From assembly GCA_900549845.1 (NCBI GenBank), contig URPT01000036.1, positions 1-12,953 of the forward strand: a stretch of 12,953 nt of DNA, written 5' to 3'. A model generated the notes under the pieces. It made no database searches, was not told where the DNA came from, and worked only from the letters and a program-made list of their open reading frames with translations. This document shows positions 1 through 6,111 of the stretch, one piece after another; the first letter of the stretch is position 1; each line of letters begins with the position of its first letter. The DNA comes from an uncultured Veillonella sp. (GTDB lineage: Bacteria; Bacillota; Negativicutes; Veillonellales; Veillonellaceae). Position numbers and translations under genes: made by a program.

Positions 1-360
1 TTCTACGAATTCGAAAGCCTTGGTCAATTCCACTTCATGTCCGGGGAAATAGTCGAACAATTCCTGGCGTACGGTGTTTTGGAAGCCGAACCCTTTGGCT
101 ATCCCCAACAGAACCGCCAGGAGAGGCACGATGGATAGCAAGGTGCTGTAGGTGAGGGCAGAGGCTTTCGTTTGAAGATTCTCGCTCTGAAACCCCCTGA
201 CTGCAAGAATTATTGTCTTGATGATGTTGATATAAAGCTCTTTCAGTCCGCTTACTTCATTTTCGGTGATCCGCCAAATGTCGTAAGTGACGAAACGGAT
301 CATTCTTGTCAGTAGGGCGTTGATCCGTTCTCCGAGCGTCTTTTTACCGGTTGTTTTCAT
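1..360 (-). CDS. YihY/BrkB-family inner membrane protein, N-terminal 120 codons (3' end outside window)
   Basis: An open frame runs from ATG at 360 to the window edge without a stop and gives 120 residues. The stretch at residues 61-80 (NLQTKASALTYSTLLSIVPL) followed by LAVLLGIAKGFGF is the conserved first part of the YihY/BrkB family. These are polytopic inner-membrane proteins, historically called ribonuclease BN; that activity is not considered real and their function is uncertain. A hydrophobic segment begins around residue 73. The preceding region (residues 20-60, including TYDIWRI) resembles Bacteroidetes members of the family. There is no Shine-Dalgarno sequence before the ATG, which is normal for Bacteroidetes. 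Codon choice (GCC, CTC, ATC, AGG, CGG mixed) differs from the genes to the right. The gene belongs to the left, foreign piece of the contig. Confidence 0.8.
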   Translation of the reverse strand, partial: MKTTGKKTLGERINALLTRMIRFVTYDIWRITENEVSGLKELYINIIKTIILAVRGFQSENLQTKASALTYSTLLSIVPLLAVLLGIAKGFGFQNTVRQELFDYFPGHEVELTKAFEFVE

Positions 361-367
361 ATATATG

Positions 368-449
368 ATGTGCCAATAAATTAAATGTGCCAATATACCG
401 ATAGAAAACCATTTAATTGGCATATTGTTGAATTGGTATACTGGCACAT
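368..449. repeat. ATGTGCC-type short repeats between the YihY gene and rnpB
   Basis: The 11-mer ATGTGCCAATA occurs twice as a direct repeat (368-378 and 385-395). Inverted relatives follow: AATTGGCAT at 415-423, AATTGG at 431-436 and GGCACAT at 443-449. Strings of this type are familiar from Bacteroides intergenic regions, which helps assign this end of the window. Their role is unknown to me; they could form a weak hairpin or hold protein-binding sites. The same stretch must contain the promoter of the YihY gene, but I see only a weak candidate for a Bacteroidetes -7 element (TATATTGG, minus strand). Confidence 0.6.
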
Positions 450-454
450 TATAA

Positions 455-816
455 AAAAGCAGCCTGCCTATAAGCCGGGTTCTGTACTCCCGTTTGCACG
501 GGAGCGTCTGTCATTTATCTCGTCTTACTGTCACCAGTAAGCTCTAGCGGTCTACCCCCCGGCATCGGACGAGCAATCCTACATGCGCCGGTATACATGA
601 CCTTACAACCCATAAGGCGTACGGCATCCTATATTGCTATAAGACCCGGTGAGCTCTTACCTCACCTTTCCACCCTTACCACTGACGTGGCGGTTTCCTT
701 TTCTATGGCACTTTCCCTAAGGTTACCCTCGCCAGACGTTATCTGGCATCCTGCCCTATGGAGCTCGGACTTTCCTCGAGTCCTATGGACTCGCAACCGT
801 CTTTCATACTTGCTTC
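455..816 (-). ncRNA. rnpB: RNase P RNA, type A, but a hybrid of two different RNAs
   Basis: This is the catalytic RNA of RNase P, which removes 5' leaders from pre-tRNAs. On the minus strand the conserved core blocks appear in order: GAGGAAAGTCC with the P4 5' strand, GGTAAGAGCTCACC in the middle, ACAGAACCCGGCTTAT with the P4 3' strand, then a T-run as terminator. The 5' end is placed at about 816, just after a promoter. The two halves do not fit each other. P1 (GCAAGTATG against GGCAGGCTGC) keeps about three pairs. P2 (GACGGTT against GACAGAC) has two internal mismatches. P4 has an A-C mismatch (CCGAG against CCCGG). P7 (GGGCAG against CCGCTA) has A-C and G-A mismatches. I infer a Negativicute 5' half joined to a Bacteroidetes 3' half, with the switch between about 590 and 745. 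The gene identity is certain; the molecule as written is probably not real. Confidence 0.93.
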
Positions 817-821
817 AATTC

Positions 822-851
822 AGTTTATCATAGCTAGCCTATTTGTTGCAA
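822..851 (-). promoter_or_regulatory. Probable sigma-A promoter of rnpB
   Basis: On the minus strand TTGCAA (846-851) and TAAACT (822-827) are separated by 18 bases. A start site 6-10 bases downstream would fall at the GAAGC that begins the RNA near 816. The promoter lies in the 47-base gap after the Nif3-family gene, so it comes from the Negativicute piece and belongs with the 5' half of the RNA. Confidence 0.55.
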
Positions 852-863
852 GAAAATGCAATA

Positions 864-1967
864 TTATAAGAAAAAGAAATCATTCTGTTCTATAAAAGCT
901 TTCACAGGAACAGGTAGTTTTTTACTAAGTAAATAGTCACATAAACCCTCAGAAACTATAGATTCTGTGCCAAAATGCCCCGCATCAACTACGAGCAATC
1001 CCAGCTCTTTGGCCAATTGTGCATCATGATATTTCACATCACCTGTAATATATGCATCCACATGTAGCCGAGTTGCATCCTTAATAAATTCTGCGCCAGC
1101 ACCAGAGCAGAGTGCTATAGATTGTATTTCTTTGGGAGCTACTCCAGCAAAACGAATATTAGCCTCTGGCAATGCTTCCTGAACCCATTCACGGAGTGTA
1201 TCTAAATTGAGTGCATTTGGCAAACGACCAATACGACCTAAATATTGAATCGAACCTTTTGGCTCAACCAAGGATACTACTTCATAAGCCACCTCTTCAT
1301 AAGGATGAGCTTCTTTCATCGACTCTACAACTTGACTTAAATGTGTACCATCAACGACAGCATTCACTTGTACCTCAGATGCTACCGTTAAAGCACCGGC
1401 TTCACCGATAACAGGATTCGAATCTTCGTTACCAATAAAGCGACCTTCACCATGAATACTAAAGCTACAGTACTCATAGTTACCAATTTTGCCAGCACCA
1501 GCAGCCCCCATAGCATGACGAACCGCATCAGCTGCATTTTCAGGCACAAATGTAGTTATTTTATATAGTGCATCTTCACCAGTTTTGATAAAACCCTTAA
1601 CATCTATAAGACCTAATCGTTCTGCCAACATATCGTTTAAGCCACCAGGTGCAATATCAAGATTCGTATGGGCACTGTATACGGCAATCTTATGTTGAAT
1701 CAATTTATGAATCATGCGACCTTGAGTCGTATCACAAGATAATTGTTTTAATCCTTTAAAAATTAAAGGATGATGACTAACAATCAAATTACAGTCATGT
1801 TCAATGGCATACGAAATGGTTTCCTCTGTTACATCTAATGTAGTTAATACACCTGTAACCATAGCGTTTCTGTCGCCTACCATTAGGCCTACATTATCCC
1901 AAGATTCGGCATAAGATCGAGGTGCTAATTGTTCCATTAAGGTAATGACTTGTTGAACAGTTGTCAT
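864..1967 (-). CDS. Nif3/YqfO-family dinuclear metal-centre protein
   Basis: The 367-residue protein matches the long form of the Nif3 family (B. subtilis YqfO is close in length), with the extra PII-like domain inserted in the middle. Likely metal ligands are visible: the SHHP motif at H65-H66, H100 and D104 in AHTNLD, and H331 and E335 in the C-terminal GHFGTE. Family members form toroidal hexamers and are often annotated as GTP cyclohydrolase I type 2, but the physiological reaction is unsettled, so I give no gene symbol. I chose ATG at 1967, preceded by GAAGTGAG, over the in-frame GTG at 1976, which would add three residues. It follows trmK by about 15 bases, and the trmK-nif3 pair is a common Firmicute arrangement that suggests one transcript. 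I see no clear terminator between it and the rnpB promoter. Confidence 0.93.
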   Translation of the reverse strand: MTTVQQVITLMEQLAPRSYAESWDNVGLMVGDRNAMVTGVLTTLDVTEETISYAIEHDCNLIVSHHPLIFKGLKQLSCDTTQGRMIHKLIQHKIAVYSAHTNLDIAPGGLNDMLAERLGLIDVKGFIKTGEDALYKITTFVPENAADAVRHAMGAAGAGKIGNYEYCSFSIHGEGRFIGNEDSNPVIGEAGALTVASEVQVNAVVDGTHLSQVVESMKEAHPYEEVAYEVVSLVEPKGSIQYLGRIGRLPNALNLDTLREWVQEALPEANIRFAGVAPKEIQSIALCSGAGAEFIKDATRLHVDAYITGDVKYHDAQLAKELGLLVVDAGHFGTESIVSEGLCDYLLSKKLPVPVKAFIEQNDFFFL

Positions 1968-1982
1968 AAAACTCACTTCTTT

Positions 1983-2714
1983 CTATCTACTTTCTAAAAG
2001 GCTGCGAAGAAATTCGACTTCGCGCTCTAAATCCCGATATTTATCAGTATGACTCAATTTCTCTGTCATACCATCTAAGGCACATTGTCGTTGATATATC
2101 AAATACTCAATATATTTATTCCAAAGAGGTGGACGTTCTTGTTCTAAAAGAGCACCTACAGACCACAGCAAGGAATCCTCTGGTAATGCGGCATACACAT
2201 TTTCATGATTTGCTGTGCCCGTATAGTTTTCCAGGCAATCCTCGCGAATTGCTAAAAACGCAGTATATAATTTACCAGTATCTTCAACAATAATTTCAAG
2301 AACAATAACATATCCTTTTTGCACCATATACTGACGCAATTCTTTTTGCCCATTCTGTGGTTGTAACACGTAGAACTCTAATGGTTCAGGCCCTTCTTCT
2401 ACGATATCGCGCATCAAGAAGCCACCCATACCACAGCAAATAGCACCATTTAGCTCGCCCTTCTCGGTAACCTCGAGACCATCCCCAAAACGGCAATCTA
2501 CCTTAGACTCAAGTCCTCGGGACTTAACATATTCTTTTGCAGATTCTAAAGGTCCCTTATGTACATCACCGGCTATAACAAAGTCAGCACGATTACGGTT
2601 GATAAGTTCTACTGCTAAATATCCATGATCAGTGCCAATATCAGCTATTGCACGAGCCTTTGGCACAATCGAAAAAACCGCCTCTAAGCGATCCATCATA
2701 GGTCTAGGTTCCAT
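1983..2714 (-). CDS. trmK: tRNA (adenine(22)-N1)-methyltransferase
   Basis: TrmK transfers a methyl group from S-adenosylmethionine to N1 of A22 in the D-loop of certain bacterial tRNAs. The 243-residue protein has a class I methyltransferase fold. Motif I (ADIGTDHGYL) is at residues 24-33, an acidic D50 follows the second strand, CCGMGG is at 93-98, and the family-typical LQPQNG is at 117-122. The C-terminal 50 residues are charged and probably form the helical extension of the family. The ATG at 2714 has AGAGGA only three bases upstream, a short spacing. The in-frame ATGs at residues 6-7 have no ribosome binding site, so I keep the outer start. The neighbouring tRNA gene has G at position 22 (C13-G22 pair), so it should not be a substrate. 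The gene probably forms an operon with the Nif3-family gene. Confidence 0.93.
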   Translation of the reverse strand: MEPRPMMDRLEAVFSIVPKARAIADIGTDHGYLAVELINRNRADFVIAGDVHKGPLESAKEYVKSRGLESKVDCRFGDGLEVTEKGELNGAICCGMGGFLMRDIVEEGPEPLEFYVLQPQNGQKELRQYMVQKGYVIVLEIIVEDTGKLYTAFLAIREDCLENYTGTANHENVYAALPEDSLLWSVGALLEQERPPLWNKYIEYLIYQRQCALDGMTEKLSHTDKYRDLEREVEFLRSLLESR

Positions 2715-2764
2715 AATTCCTCTATTTACTATTTATCTCTTAGGAAACTCATAAATCAGACGAC

Positions 2765-2782
2765 TGATACTCTAGAGTATCA
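2765..2782. promoter_or_regulatory. 18-bp perfect palindrome upstream of trmK
   Basis: TGATACTCTAGAGTATCA reads the same on both strands. It lies 51 bases before the trmK start, in the gap after the tRNA terminator where the trmK promoter must be. Upstream, TCTTAG and CTAAGA (minus strand) form a second inverted repeat 15 bases apart. A symmetric protein-binding site for a dimeric regulator is the simplest reading. No regulator or matching consensus is known to me. Confidence 0.4.
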
Positions 2783-2845
2783 TCTACTATCCATCTTAGT
2801 AATGACGATTGTATCTAAGAAATAAATGGATTACATATAAAAATA

Positions 2846-2871
2846 ACCGCCCTTGAAATCTCAAGGACGGT
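2846..2871 (-). terminator. Intrinsic terminator of the tRNA gene
   Basis: On the minus strand an 11-bp stem (ACCGTCCTTGA with TCAAGGGCGGT, one G-T pair) encloses the loop GATT and is followed by TATTTTTAT. It lies 15 bases after the CCA of the tRNA and ends that one-gene transcript before trmK. Confidence 0.8.
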
Positions 2872-2886
2872 AGATATCAACATAAT

Positions 2887-2961
2887 TGGTGGGCCCACCT
2901 GGGATCGAACCAGGGACCGACCGGTTATGAGCCGGTTGCTCTACCCCTGAGCTATAGGCCC
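2887..2961 (-). tRNA. tRNA with CAU anticodon, probably tRNA-Ile2 (lysidine type)
   Basis: The 75-base cloverleaf is complete. Acceptor stem GGGCCTA pairs with TGGGCCC (one G-U), the D arm is GCTC/GAGC with a short 7-base loop, and the anticodon stem ACCGG/CCGGT holds the loop CTCATAA. The T arm CCTGG/CCAGG has TTCGATC, and the CCA end is encoded. A CAU anticodon means elongator Met, initiator Met or Ile2. It lacks the three G-C pairs of an initiator anticodon stem. In E. coli, the lysidine synthetase TilS favours C4-G69 and C5-G68, and both are present here. The GGGCC acceptor and CTCATAA loop also resemble known Ile2 genes. I therefore prefer Ile2, reading AUA after C34 is changed to lysidine, over elongator Met. 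It has its own promoter and terminator. Confidence 0.95.
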
Positions 2962-2983
2962 ACAGTTAGTTTCTAGCTTATTA

Positions 2984-3013
2984 ATTATACCGAATAGCCT
3001 AACTATTAGTCAA
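2984..3013 (-). promoter_or_regulatory. Sigma-A promoter of the tRNA gene
   Basis: On the minus strand TTGACT (3008-3013) and a perfect TATAAT (2984-2989) are separated by 18 bases, placing the start about 16 bases before the mature tRNA. The -35 box lies only 11 bases beyond the folE stop codon, so the tRNA is transcribed independently even if some folE transcripts run through. Confidence 0.8.
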
Positions 3014-3023
3014 GATATCTAGT

Positions 3024-3587
3024 CTACGACTGTTTCATCAACATAAAACGGTGAATCATATTATCTTCGTTAAATACACCCTTTGTAGCTAATGTAGTAG
3101 TCTGGCTATCTGTAGATTTAATCCCTCTCGCACTCATACAACTATGAGAAGATGTAATATGAACAATAACATCCTCTGACCCCGTAGCTAGTGAAATAAC
3201 TTCAGCTATATCTTCTCCAATTTTTTCTTGTAATTGCAATCGTTTGCAACACATTTCAGCAATACGAGGTATTTTAGATAAGCCAATAACACGACCTTTA
3301 GGAATATAGCCAATGCTAATACTCATATCATACATCAAAGCCATATGGTGTTCGCAATGGGAAAAACACGTAATATCCTTTACTACAACCATTTGATTTG
3401 TATCAACTTCAAAGGTCTTACCATACATCTCTGCAATCTCAGCATTCGTATACTGAATCCCTTCGTATACCTCTGCCATCATTTGAGCTACACGCTTAGG
3501 CGTTTCTACTAAACCTTCACGATTAGGGTCCTCCCCCAAGGCTTCTAGCAATTGATATACAAGTGATTCTATTTTTTCTGTATCCAT
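3024..3587 (-). CDS. folE: GTP cyclohydrolase I
   Basis: FolE opens GTP to 7,8-dihydroneopterin triphosphate, the shared precursor of folate and of 7-deazaguanine (queuosine) synthesis. The 187-residue length is normal for the homodecameric bacterial enzyme. By comparison with the E. coli enzyme, the zinc ligands correspond to C78 and H81 in CEHH and to C150 in HSCMSARG, with the catalytic histidine at H148. The conserved YIPKGRVIGLSKIPRI block is at 94-109. ATG at 3587 is preceded by AAAGGGGA with good spacing. It lies 86 bases downstream of queE, and I see no strong promoter between them. The order queD-queE-folE suggests that this copy mainly supplies the queuosine pathway, although folate use cannot be excluded. 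Confidence 0.97.
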   Translation of the reverse strand: MDTEKIESLVYQLLEALGEDPNREGLVETPKRVAQMMAEVYEGIQYTNAEIAEMYGKTFEVDTNQMVVVKDITCFSHCEHHMALMYDMSISIGYIPKGRVIGLSKIPRIAEMCCKRLQLQEKIGEDIAEVISLATGSEDVIVHITSSHSCMSARGIKSTDSQTTTLATKGVFNEDNMIHRFMLMKQS

Positions 3588-3673
3588 ATGTTCCCCTTTA
3601 TATCAAGGTGTCATCATATCATAATGTATCATACTGCATTAGAAAACACTCGATACTCTACACCCTAACTATA

Positions 3674-4417
3674 CTATACACCTTTCGCATCAGGATTCCA
3701 TACAAATTTATGAATCTGTAATTGGAATCGTACATTTTGTAGATTATGCTCTTTCATATAATCAATAATGTCAGCTGCCTCTATTTTTCCCCACACTGGC
3801 GATACATAGATTTGAGCCTTTGTAGGATATTGATTAATCATACGACGCATACAGTCTAAATCCTCTACGGAACCTACTACAAATTTAATTAAATCATGTT
3901 CCCTAGAAACTTTGAATATATCTAAATTCATAGATTCCTCAGCTAAAGAGGATGGTGTTTTATAATCGTAGGTAAACCACACATTATCTCGGTGAAAGCT
4001 TGGTATAATCGTACCATTCGTTTCAATATTAAAATCGTAGGGACTTTCACTATTTAATACGTCTTGAGCGTCTTCAGATACGTTAATTTCCGTAGTCGAT
4101 TTTATATCAGTACACGATTTATCCTCTAATTTTGCAGATTTACGACGATTTAATTCATCGATTAGCTCCACTACAGCAGCTTGTTGTAATAGTGGCTCAC
4201 CACCCGTAATGGTAATGTGATGATTGCCTAAACTTTCAATAGCATCAGCTACCTCTCGGACAGTCATGTCTGTGAAAGTACTATCAACACCATAACTATA
4301 GGTAGTATCGCAATATGAACAGCGTATATTGCAATCATGAAGGCGTAAGAATGTGGTTAATAGACCTTGTCGACTTCCTTCACCATCAATAGAAGCGAAG
4401 ATTTCAATCACGTTCAT
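3674..4417 (-). CDS. queE: 7-carboxy-7-deazaguanine synthase (radical SAM)
   Basis: QueE converts 6-carboxy-5,6,7,8-tetrahydropterin to 7-carboxy-7-deazaguanine by radical S-adenosylmethionine chemistry, the third step toward queuosine. In the 247-residue protein the CxxxCxxC iron-sulfur motif is C29, C33, C36 (CNIRCSYC), preceded by the typical SIDGEGSRQG. TGGEP at 71-75 is the SAM-binding motif. The C-terminus LQIHKFVWNPDAKGV is the family ending. Residues about 91-128 form a charged, low-complexity stretch (rich in K, S, E, D) between the TGGEP helix and the NIETNGT strand, which looks like a lineage-specific insert. The start overlaps the end of queD by 14 bases, which indicates translational coupling. 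Confidence 0.94.
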   Translation of the reverse strand: MNVIEIFASIDGEGSRQGLLTTFLRLHDCNIRCSYCDTTYSYGVDSTFTDMTVREVADAIESLGNHHITITGGEPLLQQAAVVELIDELNRRKSAKLEDKSCTDIKSTTEINVSEDAQDVLNSESPYDFNIETNGTIIPSFHRDNVWFTYDYKTPSSLAEESMNLDIFKVSREHDLIKFVVGSVEDLDCMRRMINQYPTKAQIYVSPVWGKIEAADIIDYMKEHNLQNVRFQLQIHKFVWNPDAKGV

Positions 4418-4742
4418 AAATAGCTGTGTTCCCTTCAGACTCTTGAACCTCTACCTTGAAACATTTAGGACCCAACTCATCAGCAATCCATTTTGCCATG
4501 TTTTCAGCAGTAGGATTAATATCGCCTAATACATCATTAATATGACGATGATCTAAGCGGCCATGTATTTTTTCTTTAATAATGGTAAAGTCAATAACCA
4601 TGCCATTATGGTCTAACTCTTCAGAACGAGCATGAACCGTAATAATCCAATTATGCCCATGAAGATTTTGACATTTGCTTGGATAATCTAATTTCAATTG
4701 GTGAGATGCACTCACCTCTAATCGTTTTGTAACTGTAAACAT
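4404..4742 (-). CDS. queD: 6-carboxy-5,6,7,8-tetrahydropterin synthase
   Basis: QueD turns 7,8-dihydroneopterin triphosphate, the FolE product, into 6-carboxytetrahydropterin for QueE. The protein has 112 residues, slightly shorter than the E. coli enzyme. Zinc-binding histidines are H14 (SASHQL) and H28 and H30 (LHGHNW). The catalytic cysteine is C24 (SKCQNLHGH), the variant expected for QueD rather than eukaryotic-type pyruvoyl-tetrahydropterin synthase. The LDHRHIN motif at 63-69 and the acidic EVQESEGN segment near 98-105 complete the active site. ATG at 4742 follows AGGAGA with seven bases of spacing. It is the first gene of queD-queE-folE. The window has no queC or queF, so the rest of the pathway must be encoded elsewhere. 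Confidence 0.95.
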   Translation of the reverse strand: MFTVTKRLEVSASHQLKLDYPSKCQNLHGHNWIITVHARSEELDHNGMVIDFTIIKEKIHGRLDHRHINDVLGDINPTAENMAKWIADELGPKCFKVEVQESEGNTAIYERD

Positions 4743-4756
4743 TATATCTCCTAAAT

Positions 4757-4794
4757 ATTATATGAACTTTAATATATTATATGCACTTTAATAT
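4757..4794. repeat. Tandem 19-bp repeat just upstream of queD
   Basis: Two adjacent 19-base units (4757-4775 and 4776-4794) differ at one position: ATTATATGAACTTTAATAT and ATTATATGCACTTTAATAT. On the minus strand each unit contains TATAAT, so each could supply a -10 box, but no good -35 box stands 16-18 bases away from either. They end 7 bases before the queD Shine-Dalgarno. They could be duplicated operator half-sites or a simple AT-rich duplication. I looked for a preQ1 riboswitch here and did not see one. Confidence 0.6.
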
Positions 4795-4867
4795 TTGCTA
4801 TGTATTACATTAAAAGGCTTTAACGTACTCTTATTACTTACGTTTACTATCTTTAATTATATCACAA

Positions 4868-4909
4868 AAGGGTTGCAACACAGCACAATAGCACTGTATT
4901 ACAACCCTT
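4868..4909 (-). terminator. Intrinsic terminator of the dnaG-rpoD operon
   Basis: On the minus strand a 16-bp stem beginning AAGGGTTG and ending CAACCCTT is fully paired (two or three G-T pairs) around a 10-base loop, followed by a short TTTT. It lies 16 bases after the rpoD stop. The long stem makes up for the weak T-run. Confidence 0.8.
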
Positions 4910-4924
4910 AAGAGATTCAACATC

Positions 4925-6088
4925 TTATAAGAAGTCTTTAATTTTATCGCGTTTACCACGATTGCGCAATTTTGTAAGCGCTTTACCTTCGATTTGACGG
5001 ATACGTTCACGAGTTACATTGAAATGTTGACCTACTTCTTCCAATGTACGCGGTTTACCATCTTTCAAACCAAAGCGCAAGATTAATACTTGTTGCTCAC
5101 GATCAGTTAAGCATGTAAATACATCTTCAATTTGTTCTTGCAATAAAATGTAGCTAGCTGCATCATCTGGAGCAATAGCATCTTGGTCTTCAATGAAGTC
5201 TCCCAAGTGAGAGTCTTCCTCTTCACCAATTGGAGTTTCCAATGATACTGGTTCTTGTGCGATTTTTTGAATTTCACGCACACGCTCTACCGTAATACCC
5301 ATACCTTCTGCAATTTCCTCTGGTAATGGTTCACGACCTTTATCTTGCAACAATTGTCGGGAAATACGAATCAATTTATTGATTGTTTCTACCATATGTA
5401 CTGGAATACGAATTGTACGAGCTTGGTCCGCAATAGCGCGGGTAATGGCTTGACGAATCCACCATGTAGCATATGTGGAGAATTTATAACCCTTTGTATA
5501 GTCGAACTTATCTACAGCTTTAATAAGGCCCAAGTTACCTTCTTGAATCAAGTCCAAGAATAACATACCACGACCTACATAGCGTTTTGCAATACTTACA
5601 ACGAGGCGCAAGTTAGCATCTACCAATTTTTTCTTAGCCTTTTTGGCAAGTTGAACGTCTTTATATGTAGCATCTTCTGCTGCGCCAGCTTCAATTTGCT
5701 TAGCTAACACGATTTCCTCATCAGCGGAAAGCAATGGAACACGACCGATTTCTTTGAGGTACATACGCACTGGATCATCAATGTTAACGCCAGAGTCTAC
5801 ACTTAAATCGATGGAGATATTCTTTTCACTAGAAGTATCCTCTTCATCCTCTTCTTCTGGCTCTATTGGATTAGCATCAGCGTCCTCACCGTCGATATCA
5901 GCCACTACTTCAATATTTAACTTACCAAATGTAGTATAAATATCATCTAATTGTTCTGCAGTAAGATCAGTCTGCTCATGAAGAGCATCTGAAATCTCTG
6001 ATTGTGTCAACACACCAGTTTTCCGGCCTTTTTCAAGAAGTTGTTCAACAATCTCCTCTATTTGACTTTTTTGTACTTTCTTAGCCAC
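4925..6088 (-). CDS. rpoD: Primary RNA polymerase sigma factor (sigma-70/SigA)
   Basis: This is the housekeeping sigma factor that directs core polymerase to -10/-35 promoters like those noted elsewhere in the window. The 387-residue length fits the short Gram-positive form without the large non-conserved region. Region 1.1 (about 1-65) is followed by an acidic linker (EPEEEDEEDTSSE). Region 1.2 includes DDPVRMYLKEIG at about 104-115. Region 2 carries LRLVVSIAKRYVGRG and the -10 recognition helix with YATWWIRQAITRAI. Region 3 follows, and region 4 ends in the helix-turn-helix TLEEVGQHFNVTRERIRQIE. The start is GTG at 6088 with AAGGAGA five bases upstream. It follows dnaG by 23 bases, the usual dnaG-rpoD arrangement that links primer synthesis and transcription initiation, and is closed by a strong terminator. 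Confidence 0.98.
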   Translation of the reverse strand: MAKKVQKSQIEEIVEQLLEKGRKTGVLTQSEISDALHEQTDLTAEQLDDIYTTFGKLNIEVVADIDGEDADANPIEPEEEDEEDTSSEKNISIDLSVDSGVNIDDPVRMYLKEIGRVPLLSADEEIVLAKQIEAGAAEDATYKDVQLAKKAKKKLVDANLRLVVSIAKRYVGRGMLFLDLIQEGNLGLIKAVDKFDYTKGYKFSTYATWWIRQAITRAIADQARTIRIPVHMVETINKLIRISRQLLQDKGREPLPEEIAEGMGITVERVREIQKIAQEPVSLETPIGEEEDSHLGDFIEDQDAIAPDDAASYILLQEQIEDVFTCLTDREQQVLILRFGLKDGKPRTLEEVGQHFNVTRERIRQIEGKALTKLRNRGKRDKIKDFL

Positions 6089-6111
6089 AGCGCTCTCCTT
6101 TTTACATTATA

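Noticed and set aside
361..454. CRISPR-like array from the repeated ATGTGCCAATA
   Set aside because: There are only two direct 11-mer copies with a 6-base gap, irregular inverted relatives and no cas genes.
597..833. 78-codon plus-strand open frame
   Set aside because: It lies antisense to rnpB, whose conserved RNA motifs fully explain the region.
4743..4867. preQ1 riboswitch upstream of queD
   Set aside because: I looked for the type I hairpin with a C-rich loop and A-rich tail on the coding strand. Only AT-rich tandem repeats are present.
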